Below the pieces are notes generated by a model. The model was not told the origin of the DNA, ran no database searches, and saw only the letters and a list, made by a program, of their open reading frames with translations. A DNA stretch of 64,000 nucleotides from positions 62,001 to 126,000 of the forward strand of contig NZ_JAAAXJ010000009.1 in NCBI RefSeq assembly GCF_009910705.1. The letters run 5' to 3'. The translations under genes and the position numbers were made by a program. This DNA is from Microvirga arsenatis (lineage in GTDB: Bacteria; Pseudomonadota; Alphaproteobacteria; Rhizobiales; Beijerinckiaceae). Positions within the stretch are counted from its first letter, which is position 1. Each line of letters starts with the position of its first letter. Below are positions 33,139 to 41,406 of the stretch, one piece after another.

Positions 33139-33813
33139 TCAGGCGGCGCGGGACGAGCCCGCTTTCCGGTAGGTGTTCTGGATGGCGTTGAGCGAACGCT
33201 CGAGGGCCGTCCACAGGCGCCCGATCTCGTCGGCTCCCTGGGAATCCGCATCGTACTCCTTCGCGCCCTCGCCGGTGGCAAGGGACAGGGTCAGCTCGGG
33301 ACGATGGGTGATCTGGCCGGCCCAGACCGGAACCTGAAGCGCGTTCAGCGCGCCGCGGGCATCGGCCACCACGGCCGCCTCCGTATCGCCGCGCTTGGGC
33401 GGCGCGGCATTGATCACGGCCGCGTAAGGCTTGCGGTGCTCCCGGGCGATGGCGACCGTATCCTGCAGGGCCGCGATGTCGAACAGGCTCGCCCGCGTGG
33501 GGATGATCACCAGCGTCGCTTGCCTGATGGCTTCGGCCACGATGGAGGACTTGTTCGGGGGCGTGTCGACCAGCACCCATTCATAGCCCTCGCGCTTGGC
33601 CTCCTTGAGGGCCTCGCCGATGTCGCGCACGTTGTGCTTCAGGCCCAGATGCTCCTGGTTGCGGATCTTGTGCCACAAGGACAGGGAGCCCTGGGGATCG
33701 TTGTCGATCAGCAATGTGGGGCGTGAAGGGTTGGCGATGTAACTCGCGAGATGCGCGGCCAGCGTGCTCTTTCCCGAGCCGCCCTTCCGCGAAGCAAAGA
33801 CCAGCACATTCAT
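33139..33813 (-). CDS. Orphan ParA-like ATPase
   Basis: A 224-residue ParA/Soj-type ATPase. The deviant Walker A motif KGGSGKST lies at residues 10-17, Walker A' is LLIDNDPQGS, and Walker B is WVLVDTPPNKSS. No ParB gene or parS-like site accompanies it, and the protein lacks an N-terminal DNA-binding region, so it is an orphan positioning ATPase, not a plasmid partition gene. It is shorter than MipZ. A full-consensus CtrA box 45 bases upstream suggests cell-cycle control of its transcription. The start at 33813 places the P-loop at the usual distance. Confidence 0.88.
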   Translation of the reverse strand: MNVLVFASRKGGSGKSTLAAHLASYIANPSRPTLLIDNDPQGSLSLWHKIRNQEHLGLKHNVRDIGEALKEAKREGYEWVLVDTPPNKSSIVAEAIRQATLVIIPTRASLFDIAALQDTVAIAREHRKPYAAVINAAPPKRGDTEAAVVADARGALNALQVPVWAGQITHRPELTLSLATGEGAKEYDADSQGADEIGRLWTALERSLNAIQNTYRKAGSSRAA

Positions 33814-33857
33814 GCCTGACTCCTTATCAGCCTGTTCCTGCAGCACTGCGCCTGAGG

Positions 33858-33873
33858 GTTAACGCCATCTTAA
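33858..33873 (-). promoter_or_regulatory. CtrA binding site (full consensus)
   Basis: Read leftward: TTAA-GATGGCG-TTAAC, an exact match to the CtrA consensus TTAA-N7-TTAAC. It lies 45 bases ahead of the ParA-like start codon, in the promoter region. CtrA is the master cell-cycle regulator of alphaproteobacteria. Confidence 0.72.
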
Positions 33874-33964
33874 TATTGTTCACCTGCAGCAGAGCAAGAC
33901 CTGATTTCCCCGTTCCGGCATGAATCCCACTGTGAATTGCAGTTTTACCGTCCTTCTTTTCCGC

Positions 33965-33989
33965 GGAACTCCCCCTGCCCTGAGCCGTT
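33965..33989 (+). promoter_or_regulatory. EcfG-type general stress promoter
   Basis: GGAAC (33965-33969), sixteen bases, CGTT (33986-33989): an exact match to the sigma-EcfG consensus. It stands 34 bases ahead of the DUF1236 start codon in the correct orientation. Confidence 0.78.
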
Positions 33990-34023
33990 AAGCTCCAGAC
34001 TTCACAAGTTGAGGAGCTGACAC

Positions 34024-34431
34024 ATGTCGAAGAAGATCTTGCTTGCAGGCGCCGTTCTCTTTGCCCTTGCCCCCGCGAGCGCGTTCGCTCAGTCGGGCGG
34101 CGCTGCGGCCGGCGCGACCACGGGTGCCGTGGGCGGCGCCATCGTCGGCGGTCCGGTCGGCGCGGCCATCGGCGGCGTGACGGGCGCCATCGTCGGCGGC
34201 CTCGCCGACCAGCAGCAGCCGAGGTTCCGCCAGTACGTGGTGACCCAGGGCGTGCCGTCCTACCGGGTCCAGGAAGAGATCCGCGTGGGCGCGACCCTGC
34301 CGGCCTCCGGCGTGCAGTATTATGAGGTTCCCGCCGAGTACGGCGTCACCAACTATCGCTACACGGTCGTCAACGACGTTCCGGTTCTGGTCGAGCCCGG
34401 CACCCGCCGCATCGTCCAGGTCATCCGCTAA
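34024..34431 (+). CDS. DUF1236 exported protein with glycine-zipper
   Basis: A 135-residue protein with signal peptide (LLAGAVLFALAPASAFA, cleavage before QSGG). A glycine-zipper-like segment (TGAVGGAIVGGPVGAAIGG and GAIVGG) could insert into or associate with a membrane. The C-terminal DUF1236 domain reads SYRVQEEIRVGATLP, YYEVPAEYGVTNYRYTVVND and VLVEPGTRRIVQVI. DUF1236 proteins are common in Hyphomicrobiales and of unknown role. An exact EcfG promoter upstream and a terminator downstream define a single stress-controlled unit. Confidence 0.88.
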   Translation: MSKKILLAGAVLFALAPASAFAQSGGAAAGATTGAVGGAIVGGPVGAAIGGVTGAIVGGLADQQQPRFRQYVVTQGVPSYRVQEEIRVGATLPASGVQYYEVPAEYGVTNYRYTVVNDVPVLVEPGTRRIVQVIR

Positions 34432-34454
34432 CCTGTAGCGAAGCTTTCAAGCCG

Positions 34455-34480
34455 AGGGCGGCCTTCCGGCCGCCCTTTTT
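34455..34480 (+). terminator. Rho-independent terminator of the DUF1236 gene
   Basis: AGGGCGGCC, TTCC loop, GGCCGCCCT, then TTTTT. It ends at the stop codon region of the convergent ctaA gene. Confidence 0.88.
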
Positions 34481-35553
34481 CATGCCCGAACGGTGCTGAC
34501 CCGGGCATGGACCACGGCCATCGCCAGAACCGCCATCGCAAGGACCTGATGGGCCAGACCGGCCCAGAGGGGCACGACCAGCAGGAGGGTCACGACCCCC
34601 AGAACCATCTGGGCGAGGGCCAGACCGGCCACGGCCCTGGCCCGTGCGGCGGCCCCGGAGCCCGGCGCCCGGCGCTGCAGAGCCCAGGCATGCCACAGGG
34701 CGAACCCCACCAGAAGATAGGCGACGAGGCGATGGTTGAACTGCACCAGAACCACGTTGTCGACGAAGTTCTCGATCCAGGGCTTCACCGCGAACAGGGC
34801 CGAAGCCGGCGGCACGAGCGCCCCGTCCATGAGGGGCCAGGTGTTGTAGGTCAGGCCTGCCTTCGAGCCCGCCACGAGCCCGCCCAGGGCGATCTGGAAC
34901 AGGACCAGGCCGACGAGGATGCGCGGCGCGGCGCCTGCAGGCGCTTCGGGACCTGCCGCGGAGCGGTCCTTGAGCCCGGCCGCCACCCAGACGAGGCAGG
35001 CCAGGATGATGCTGGCGACGGTCAGGTGCAGGGTGAGCTTGATGGGCGCCACGGCGGTCATGCCGGGCTCCAGGCCCGACGCCACCATGATCCAGCCGAT
35101 GGCACCCTGCAGCCCCCCGAGGGCGCCGATACCGAGGAGCGTCAGGGCAAGCCTGCCCTTGATCGCCCCCCTCGCCCAGAACCAGACCAGCGGCAGGAAG
35201 AACACGAGACCGATGAGGCGGCCGAGCTGCCGGTGGCCCCATTCCCAGGCATAGATGAACTTGAACTCGGAGAGCGTCATCCCCTTGTTGACGAGCTCGT
35301 ACTGCGAGATCTGCTTGTACTTCTCGAACTCGACAAGCCAGGCTTGCTCGCTGAGCGGCGGGATGGCGCCCGTGACGGGCCGCCATTCGGTGATGGAAAG
35401 GCCCGAGCCGGTCAGCCGCGTGGCGCCGCCCACGGCGACCATCAGCACCACGAGGGCTGCCAGGGCGTAGATCCAGATCCGGACGGCATTCAGGGATTGA
35501 ACCTGGGGCACGCGCGCCAGCGGCATGCCCTCGGTGGAGGCTGCGACAGCCAT
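34480..35553 (-). CDS. ctaA: Heme A synthase (COX15/CtaA)
   Basis: A 357-residue polytopic membrane enzyme with about eight helices. The heme-ligand histidines are in WEWGHRQLGRLIGL and in NHRLVAYLLVGFALWHAW; other family segments are GGATRLTGSGLSITEWRP, YNTWPLMDGALVPP and LAHQVLAMAVLAM. It oxidises heme O to heme A for cytochrome c oxidase in the inner membrane. The first strong start is the ATG at 35553; a GTG at 35565 is possible. No other cytochrome oxidase gene is nearby. Confidence 0.95.
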   Translation of the reverse strand: MAVAASTEGMPLARVPQVQSLNAVRIWIYALAALVVLMVAVGGATRLTGSGLSITEWRPVTGAIPPLSEQAWLVEFEKYKQISQYELVNKGMTLSEFKFIYAWEWGHRQLGRLIGLVFFLPLVWFWARGAIKGRLALTLLGIGALGGLQGAIGWIMVASGLEPGMTAVAPIKLTLHLTVASIILACLVWVAAGLKDRSAAGPEAPAGAAPRILVGLVLFQIALGGLVAGSKAGLTYNTWPLMDGALVPPASALFAVKPWIENFVDNVVLVQFNHRLVAYLLVGFALWHAWALQRRAPGSGAAARARAVAGLALAQMVLGVVTLLLVVPLWAGLAHQVLAMAVLAMAVVHARVSTVRA

Positions 35554-35683
35554 GCTCACTCTCACGAACGATTAGGGCTTGAACCCGGGATACGGAGGTC
35601 ACATAGAGGCTGTGCTTCGTCGAGACAATTCATGCCGGTGACGCACCGCTCCGGCGGGCGTCAGTCAGTGAGGTAGGGCCGTC

Positions 35684-35893
35684 ATGGGCATTCGGATGCG
35701 CAAGCTGATCGGAACGGTGGCGATGGTGGCCTTCATCATCTTCTATGCGCTGTTCGCCATGGCGGTCGCGGAAGGCCGAATCACGCAGGCGCCGAAGCTC
35801 GTCCAGACGCTGGCCTATGTGGTTCTCGGGCTGATCTGGATCGTGCCGCTGATGCCCCTGATCCGCTGGATGGCCAAGCCGGACAAGTCCTAG
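35684..35893 (+). CDS. DUF2842 small membrane protein
   Basis: A 69-residue protein with two transmembrane helices (MVAFIIFYALFAMAVAEG and AYVVLGLIWIVPLMPLIRW) and a conserved C-terminal RWMAKPDKS. It matches the DUF2842 family of alphaproteobacteria. Function unknown. It diverges from ctaA, and its end overlaps the convergent zinc-finger-like gene by four bases. Confidence 0.85.
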   Translation: MGIRMRKLIGTVAMVAFIIFYALFAMAVAEGRITQAPKLVQTLAYVVLGLIWIVPLMPLIRWMAKPDKS

Positions 35894-36084
35894 GCTCCGC
35901 CGACTCCTTCGATGATGGTGCCCGTCCCGCCGCAGGTCTGGCACGCGGCGGCGCCCACGCGGCCGCTGCCCTTGCACTCCGGGCAGACGTTTTCGCCCGT
36001 TCCGGGGGTTCCAGGCTCGGCCTGATCGCCGGGATTGAGCTTGGTCTGGTCGGAGGCGGCCTGATCTTTCGGTGTGCTGGTCAT
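35890..36084 (-). CDS. Small protein with DnaJ-type cysteine motifs
   Basis: A 64-residue protein. The N-terminal half is polar and disordered-looking; the C-terminal half has CPECKGSGRV and CQTCGGTGTI, two CxxCxGxG repeats as in the DnaJ zinc domain, sufficient to coordinate one zinc ion. Such mini proteins are common in alphaproteobacteria and may act as metal-dependent chaperone or redox partners. An imperfect EcfG-like promoter lies upstream. Confidence 0.75.
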   Translation of the reverse strand: MTSTPKDQAASDQTKLNPGDQAEPGTPGTGENVCPECKGSGRVGAAACQTCGGTGTIIEGVGGA

Positions 36085-36114
36085 GGCTCAGCTCGCATGA
36101 GGTTGCATGCGGTC

Positions 36115-36139
36115 AACGCAACAGCGGAATCCCGGTTTC
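36115..36139 (-). promoter_or_regulatory. Weak EcfG-like promoter
   Basis: Read leftward: GAAAC (36139-36135), sixteen bases, CGTT (36118-36115). One mismatch in the -35 element, correct spacing, 31 bases before the zinc-finger-like gene. Supported only by the pattern. Confidence 0.3.
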
Positions 36140-36150
36140 TTCCCGCGGCC

Positions 36151-36178
36151 AAAAGAAAAGGCCCGCTCGTGGCGGGCC
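36151..36178 (-). terminator. Rho-independent terminator
   Basis: Read leftward: GGCCCGC, CACGA loop, GCGGGCC, then TTTTCTTTT. It follows the exported proline/tyrosine-rich protein gene (36189-36551). Confidence 0.82.
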
Positions 36179-36188
36179 CTTGTGACGC

Positions 36189-36551
36189 TTAGCTGCAGAC
36201 CCTGCGGGTGCGGTGCTCCCAGCCCCAGCCGGGAACCCATTCGCGATATCGCTCGGTCACGCAGCGCTCCACGTAGACGCGCTCCCGGACGGGGCGCTCG
36301 TAATAGACCGGCACCCGCTCCTCGACATAGACCGGCGGGGGCGGCGGAGGAGCCCGGTAGACCACGGGGGGCTGAGGCTGGGCAATGGCCGAACCGACGG
36401 CAGCGCCCACGGCAAGACCTCCCAGGGCACCCAGAGCCACTGCGGCACCGGGCGACAGGCGATCACGCGCTTCAGCCGGCTGGGCGGCAGCCAGACCGGT
36501 GACCAGCGCCAGGGCTGCCGCGGTACCGGAAGCAAGACGGAAGATCTTCAT
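36189..36551 (-). CDS. Exported proline/tyrosine-rich protein
   Basis: A 120-residue protein with signal peptide (ALALVTGLAAAQPAEA). A glycine-rich hydrophobic segment (GAAVALGALGGLAVGAAVG) is followed by a proline run (YRAPPPPPPVYVEE) and a basic tyrosine-rich tail with two cysteines (RCVTERY, RRVCS). It is a typical alphaproteobacterial cell-envelope small protein with no assigned function. It is a single-gene unit with its own terminator. Confidence 0.78.
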   Translation of the reverse strand: MKIFRLASGTAAALALVTGLAAAQPAEARDRLSPGAAVALGALGGLAVGAAVGSAIAQPQPPVVYRAPPPPPPVYVEERVPVYYERPVRERVYVERCVTERYREWVPGWGWEHRTRRVCS

Positions 36552-36718
36552 GGATCATCACCTCGACGGAAGGGAGGCTCCGTGTCTCCCTCTTCATGCC
36601 ATGAGATATACTGTTCAAAACCTCTCTGAAAGCTGAACAGATTGTGGCAAAGCTTGGGCTTGAGCCGTTTGTGCCGGAATGGTCACCGATCGATTAACGG
36701 GCAGGACCGCTCGAGGGA

Positions 36719-37765
36719 TCAGTCCTCCCCGGCGCTTCGGAGCGGTACGGACAGGAGCACGCGGACCAGATCCGCCTGACGGTTGGTGTCCGTCTTGCGG
36801 AAGAGGTTTTTCAGGTGGAAGACCACGGTGGTCTGGGCGACCTCCAGCTCCTCTGCGATCTGGTCGAGCCTCTTGCCGTCGATCAGCATCAGGGCGACCC
36901 GGGTCTCTGACGGCGTGAGATTGTAGAGCCGGACCAGCGTCTCGCCCGAGACCTTCGCGCGCTGCTCGGTGTCGATGACGAGCAGGACCACGGCCTCCGG
37001 CCTCTCCTGAGGAGAGAAGCGCTGCCCCGGGATGAGCACGAGATAGGGGCGCCCGCCCGAGTTGCGCGGGAAGGAGACGATCTCGTCCAGGGATTCCTCC
37101 TCGAACGCCTTTTCGATGGCCGTGTAGAGCTTGGCATTCTGCTTGGCGACGCTTCCCTTCAGCACGCCCTGGGCGACGCTCAGGCCGTCATCCTCGGCGA
37201 GGATCCGTTGCGCCTCCTTGTTCGTGACGCGAACGTTGCCGTTCTCGTCCACGATCACGACGCCGACCAGGAAGCGGTCGAAGGCGAAGGTCGCCTTGTA
37301 GAGAGCCTCCACCGTGCGGCCCTTGGAAGCCTTGAGGATCTCCTGCCAGGATTCCTCCGCCCGGTGCACGGCGCTTTCCTGCACCCGGGCCACCTGGTTG
37401 AGCCGCGCCGCGATGGTGGCGAGCAGGATCTCGTAATCGATCGGCTTGACGAGGTAGTCGTCCGCCCCCGCCTGCTTGCCGGTGAGCACGTCGTTGCGCT
37501 CCGCCAGCGCGGTGAGGAAGATGAACGGCACGTCCGCCATCGTCCCCTGCTCGCGCAGAGCCTTGAGCACGTCGTAGCCCCCGAGGCCGGGCATGGTGAT
37601 GTCGCACAGGACCAGATCCGGGCGATGCTTCTCGAGAAGGCTGAGGGCCTCGCTGCCGTTCGCAGCCTGGAGAACGCGGTAGTTGGCCGCCTCCAGCTCC
37701 TCGGCGATGTCGTTCCTCAGGTCGTCCTCGTCCTCAACGCAAAGAATTGTTTTTGTTGCATTCAT
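36719..37765 (-). CDS. Response regulator: REC, PAS-like and LuxR-type HTH
   Basis: A 348-residue regulator. The receiver domain (residues 1-125) has the acidic pair ED, the phospho-acceptor aspartate in LVLCDITMPGLGG and the lysine in YLVKPI. The middle part (about 150-270) resembles a PAS domain (DRFLVGVVIVDENGNVRVTN). The C-terminal HTH reads LTPSETRVALMLIDGKRLDQ and LEVAQTTVVFHLKNLFRKTD. It lies 14 bases after the histidine kinase gene and is its obvious partner. Targets are unknown. The REC-PAS-HTH order is less usual than REC-HTH. Confidence 0.92.
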   Translation of the reverse strand: MNATKTILCVEDEDDLRNDIAEELEAANYRVLQAANGSEALSLLEKHRPDLVLCDITMPGLGGYDVLKALREQGTMADVPFIFLTALAERNDVLTGKQAGADDYLVKPIDYEILLATIAARLNQVARVQESAVHRAEESWQEILKASKGRTVEALYKATFAFDRFLVGVVIVDENGNVRVTNKEAQRILAEDDGLSVAQGVLKGSVAKQNAKLYTAIEKAFEEESLDEIVSFPRNSGGRPYLVLIPGQRFSPQERPEAVVLLVIDTEQRAKVSGETLVRLYNLTPSETRVALMLIDGKRLDQIAEELEVAQTTVVFHLKNLFRKTDTNRQADLVRVLLSVPLRSAGED

Positions 37766-37779
37766 TTTGTGTCAGCCAC

Positions 37780-39924
37780 TCATGCTGCCTGTTGCGCCTG
37801 TTCGGCATTCGCCATGGGCAGGTCGAACGTGAAGAGGGACCCTGCCGCCTCGTAGCTTTCGACCTGAATCTCACCCCCGTGCAGATGCATGATCCGCTGC
37901 GCGAAGTTCAGGCCGATTCCGGTGCCCGCGATGCCGGTGGCGGTGCGGGCCCGATAGAAACGGTCAAAGATCTTCGAAAGCTCATCCGCGGGAATTCCGA
38001 TGCCCCAGTCCCTGACAGAGCAGAAAGCCCGGGAGCCGTCCATCCAAATCTTGATTTCCACAACCGGTGTATTGCCGGAATACTTGATGGCATTGGACAA
38101 AAGGTTGACGACCACCTGCTCGATCAGCATGCCGTCGCAGAAGACCCGAACGGGAACATCCGGAACGTCGAAGCGGATCTCGGCCTGGGAGCTGACCTCC
38201 CGCTGCCGATCGCAGATGTCCTTGACCAGTTCCACGAGATCGTATTGGGCCGGGTTGAGCTCGATGGTGCCGGCGTCGAGCTTGGCTGCGTTGAGCACGC
38301 TGTCCACGAGCCGCGTCAGCCGGGTTCCGGCATTGCGGATCTTCTGCACGCGGGTGACGAGTTCTTCGTGGGTGAGATCGGCCCCGCGGCGCAGGATGCG
38401 TTGCGCGCTCGAATCCAGGATGGCCAGCGGGGTGCGGAACTGGTGCGAGACCATGGACACGAAGCTGCGATAGGCGTTCGTGGTCTCGCGCTCGCGCTCG
38501 AGGGCCGATTCCAGCGCCCGGGCCACCTGCTTGTACCCGCTGATATCCGTCAGGCGCACGAAGATCGTGGCGCCATCGGCCTTCGTCACCGACAGGCGGT
38601 TCCAGGTATCCTTCCGCACCAGAAGATCGAGCTCCATCTCCTCGAAGGGAGGCTGGGCGTCGAGGAGCCTGCCGTCGGCTCCCTCGCACATGGCGAAGCA
38701 CCGAAGGAAGACCGGGAGGCTCATGTCCTCGCTGCACCACAGCGAGACGGGAGCCGAGGCCCAGATCTGGTCGTTGGCGAAGAGCAGCTTTCCGGTCCAG
38801 TCGAAGGCCGCGAAGCCCTCCGACGCGGAGTTGATCGCAGCGATCAGGCGCCGCTCGGCCTGGCGGAGGGCCGCGGTCCTCTGCAGGACCTTGATCTCCA
38901 GGTCGTAGTTCTGCCGCTCCGCCTGCTTGCGGGCGAGCCACTGCTCCGTGATGTCGCGGATGAAGGCGATGCCGAGCTTGCGCTCCGCCATGTAGACTGG
39001 AAAGCAGTGGATCTCGAGGCAGCGCTCGTGCCCCTCCACGCTGACCGCCTCGTCCTCCAGGATCGAGCTCGTCCCCTCCGTCGCCAGCCTGAGCGCCCGG
39101 GTGATCTCGGGCTTCTCGAACAGGCGATCCAGATCCGTCATTCGCTGGCCCACGGCCCGGTCGGGCCTGACGTTCAGCAGGTCCACCATGCCCGGGTTCC
39201 AGAGCAGGCAGCGCAGCTGGCCGTCGAACATGACGATGCCCTGGTTGCTGATGTTGCTGATCACGAGATCGGAAAGCTCCTGCTCCTGCTTGAGCAGCTG
39301 CTTGGCCTGGCTGGCCTCCTGCACCCCCTTGAAGAGGCGCAGGAGCAGGAAGGCCGCGCTCAGGACGAGACCGGTGAGGAAGGCGAAGCTTTCGAAGACT
39401 GCCCTGAGATACTCGTCGCGCTTGACACCTGCGCGTTCCCGCCCGAGCACGACGATCTTGTTGGCCGCTTCACGAAGCTTGTAGGCGAGATCGTGCATCT
39501 GCCCGCGCAGGAGCGCGGCGCTTTCGGGGGTTATGTCTCCATACAGATCAGGCTCCGCGAGGGTCAGCTGGAGATAGGATCGCTTCATGTCCCCCAGAAC
39601 TCCGATATCATCGAGGATATCCGCCCGCTCCCCCTCCAGCAGCACGGCGAGCCGGCTCATGAGGATGCCGGCCCGGAAGCCCGGCTCTTCGCTCTCCGAG
39701 GCAAAGCTTTCACTGGCCGCCTTCCGGGCCAAGCTCTCCGCGAACACCGCAGCCTCGAACTGAGCCTGGCTGACGAACCAGATGTTGCTGTACATGCCAT
39801 CGGTCCGCAGTTCCCGCTCCACCTCGAAGAGGCGCACGACCGTGAACACGAGGCAGACGACCAGGCTCGCGATCGCTATCAGGGTGATCAGGGCTGCTTT
39901 GTACCCGTTGAGGCTCCCCTTCAT
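37780..39924 (-). CDS. PAS-domain sensor histidine kinase
   Basis: A 714-residue kinase. Two transmembrane helices (YKAALITLIAIASLVVCLVF and FLTGLVLSAAFLLLRLF) flank a periplasmic helical domain of about 140 residues. Two PAS-like domains follow (VMFDGQLRCLLWNPGM and EGFAAFDWTGKLLFAND). The kinase core has H-box VSMVSHQFRTPLAI, N-box NLLSNAIKYS, G1 DWGIGI, F FDRFYRA and G2 GTGIGL. It sits between a periplasmic SUOX-like protein gene (2 bases away) and the response regulator gene, forming a three-gene signalling operon. The periplasmic partner may supply the signal. Confidence 0.93.
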   Translation of the reverse strand: MKGSLNGYKAALITLIAIASLVVCLVFTVVRLFEVERELRTDGMYSNIWFVSQAQFEAAVFAESLARKAASESFASESEEPGFRAGILMSRLAVLLEGERADILDDIGVLGDMKRSYLQLTLAEPDLYGDITPESAALLRGQMHDLAYKLREAANKIVVLGRERAGVKRDEYLRAVFESFAFLTGLVLSAAFLLLRLFKGVQEASQAKQLLKQEQELSDLVISNISNQGIVMFDGQLRCLLWNPGMVDLLNVRPDRAVGQRMTDLDRLFEKPEITRALRLATEGTSSILEDEAVSVEGHERCLEIHCFPVYMAERKLGIAFIRDITEQWLARKQAERQNYDLEIKVLQRTAALRQAERRLIAAINSASEGFAAFDWTGKLLFANDQIWASAPVSLWCSEDMSLPVFLRCFAMCEGADGRLLDAQPPFEEMELDLLVRKDTWNRLSVTKADGATIFVRLTDISGYKQVARALESALERERETTNAYRSFVSMVSHQFRTPLAILDSSAQRILRRGADLTHEELVTRVQKIRNAGTRLTRLVDSVLNAAKLDAGTIELNPAQYDLVELVKDICDRQREVSSQAEIRFDVPDVPVRVFCDGMLIEQVVVNLLSNAIKYSGNTPVVEIKIWMDGSRAFCSVRDWGIGIPADELSKIFDRFYRARTATGIAGTGIGLNFAQRIMHLHGGEIQVESYEAAGSLFTFDLPMANAEQAQQAA

Positions 39925-39926
39925 GG

Positions 39927-40436
39927 CTATTCCACGTGAAGCCTGTTCAACTGCCAGACCGACCGTGCGTAATACCGCACGTCGCGCAGGACCTCGTGGG
40001 CGTCCCTGGGATAGACGATCCAGAGCGGCCCCTTGTCACGCATGGTCAGAACCCGCCCGTCAACGCTCATGGCCAGGATGGGTTCGAAGCGCAGATCCTC
40101 CAACGGAATGGAAACCTCGTAATCGTTCAGGGCCGAGGCTCTGATGGACCGGCCTCGTGCTCCCACGCGGTCGAGAACAGCGCGCAGGGGCACCCCCTCG
40201 AACAGCTGGGGCGTCTCCGACACCTCGCTTCCCGTTACGAAGGAAGCTTTGCCGAGGGACTGGAGCATCTCACGATCGAAGCGGGCCTGCCCTGGCGCGT
40301 TCGTCTGCTCGATCTGACCGGATATGGTCAGGATCACGCCTCCTCTCGGCTGCGGCAGCGGCTCGGCTGCCCGCGAGAGGCTCGCCGGCCCCATCAGGGC
40401 GATCAACAGGAACGGCGCGAGGAGCCGGAGCATCAT
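39927..40436 (-). CDS. Periplasmic molybdopterin-oxidoreductase-fold-like protein
   Basis: A 169-residue protein with signal peptide (LLAPFLLIALMGPASLSRA). The mature part resembles a reduced sulfite-oxidase/YedY-like Moco domain: VILTISGQIEQTN, TPQLFEGVPLRAVLDRVG, YEVSIPLEDL, AMSVDGRVLTMRDKGPLWIVYP. No cysteine is present, so the molybdenum ligand of true enzymes is missing and a catalytic role is unlikely. It ends two bases before the histidine kinase gene and is probably a periplasmic sensor or ligand-binding partner. The fold call is by pattern; the role is inferred. Confidence 0.7.
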   Translation of the reverse strand: MMLRLLAPFLLIALMGPASLSRAAEPLPQPRGGVILTISGQIEQTNAPGQARFDREMLQSLGKASFVTGSEVSETPQLFEGVPLRAVLDRVGARGRSIRASALNDYEVSIPLEDLRFEPILAMSVDGRVLTMRDKGPLWIVYPRDAHEVLRDVRYYARSVWQLNRLHVE

Positions 40437-40810
40437 TTCCTACAACGAGACAGATTATAATAGAACGCAGCCATCTTGGTTGAACTCCGTCGAAAAATCC
40501 AGCCCGGACCTACAGAAAAGGTGGCAATGGTTCCCATGAGGCAATGAGCGAGTGTTCTGTAGTTCGCCCCTCGAAAACTGCTGCCCTGAGCTTTCCCTTC
40601 GTCTTCATCGATCATGAGGAGGATTTTTGGGCTCGTCATCGCCAACATTCCGTAGAGGAGATGGCAGCAAAACCGCAGAAACATTGGGTTTTCATTCAAT
40701 CGTTGCAGCGGCGGGGCTTCACGATTTTGCAAGCTGGGCCGTTGAGGCTATAGTCCCTCCGGAGCAGGACGCGGGCGGGAGCCCCCAATTCTGCAAACGA
40801 GGAACTCACC
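40437..40810. other. Intergenic region between signalling operon and BA14K gene
   Basis: A 374-base gap. Read leftward, TATAAT at about 40461-40456 is a perfect -10 box for the signalling operon, with a poor -35. A 69-codon frame on the plus strand (40544-40753) has no ribosome site or family features, and I do not accept it. The right part holds the BA14K promoter and its ribosome site (GAGGAA). Confidence 0.5.
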
Positions 40811-41230
40811 ATGCGCAAATTGCTCACCACCCTGATCGGCGCGGCGATGCTGGTCTCCGCCCTGCCCGCCGCCGCAAGCCCCTTCCAGACCCGGCCGCTG
40901 CCGCAGGTCGACCGGGCTTACCCGAATGAGGGCTACACCCAATATTATTACGAGCGCCGCGTCTATCATCACCGCCCCTATTACCGGCATCGGTACTACC
41001 GGAACGACGGGGCTGCGGTCGCCGCCGGAGTGGCCGGCCTTGCCGCAGGCGCCCTGATCGCCGGCGCGATCGCAAGCCAGGCTCAGGCGCAGCCCGCCGC
41101 TCCCCCGCCGCCCGGGGTGGTCGATCCGCAGGTGGCCGCCTACTGCGCCCGCAAGTACCGCTCCTACGACCCGGCGACAGGCACGTTCCTCGCCGGCAAC
41201 GGCATGCGCTACGTCTGCACCTATCCGTAA
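40811..41230 (+). CDS. BA14K family exported protein
   Basis: A 139-residue protein with signal peptide (LLTTLIGAAMLVSALPAAA). A Tyr/His/Arg-rich segment (YYYERRVYHHRPYYRHRYY) precedes a glycine/alanine hydrophobic stretch and the C-terminal BA14K motif VAAYCARKYRSYDPATGTFL with YVCTYP. The family, first described as an immunoreactive Brucella protein with lectin-like activity, is widespread in Hyphomicrobiales. The two cysteines of the motif are conserved. Own terminator follows. Confidence 0.9.
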   Translation: MRKLLTTLIGAAMLVSALPAAASPFQTRPLPQVDRAYPNEGYTQYYYERRVYHHRPYYRHRYYRNDGAAVAAGVAGLAAGALIAGAIASQAQAQPAAPPPPGVVDPQVAAYCARKYRSYDPATGTFLAGNGMRYVCTYP

Positions 41231-41253
41231 CCGTCATCGGATCCAGCCGAGAG

Positions 41254-41283
41254 CCCTGCCGCATCCCCTGCGGCAGGGTTTTT
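41254..41283 (+). terminator. Rho-independent terminator of the BA14K gene
   Basis: CCCTGCCGCA, TCCCC loop, TGCGGCAGGG, then TTTTT. Confidence 0.9.
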
Positions 41284-41406
41284 CCATCCGCGCGCCGACG
41301 CGGCGCCTCCCTTTATCTTGCGGGACCGCGCCTTAGATCGAACAAGCAGGCGGCTCTTGCAGATTTCATGCCCTGGAGCGGCACACGAAAGGTTCGGGAA
41401 CAGCTC

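Noticed and set aside
40544..40753. 69-codon plus-strand frame in the gap before the BA14K gene
   Set aside because: No ribosome site, no signal peptide or family motif, and base use unlike neighbouring genes.
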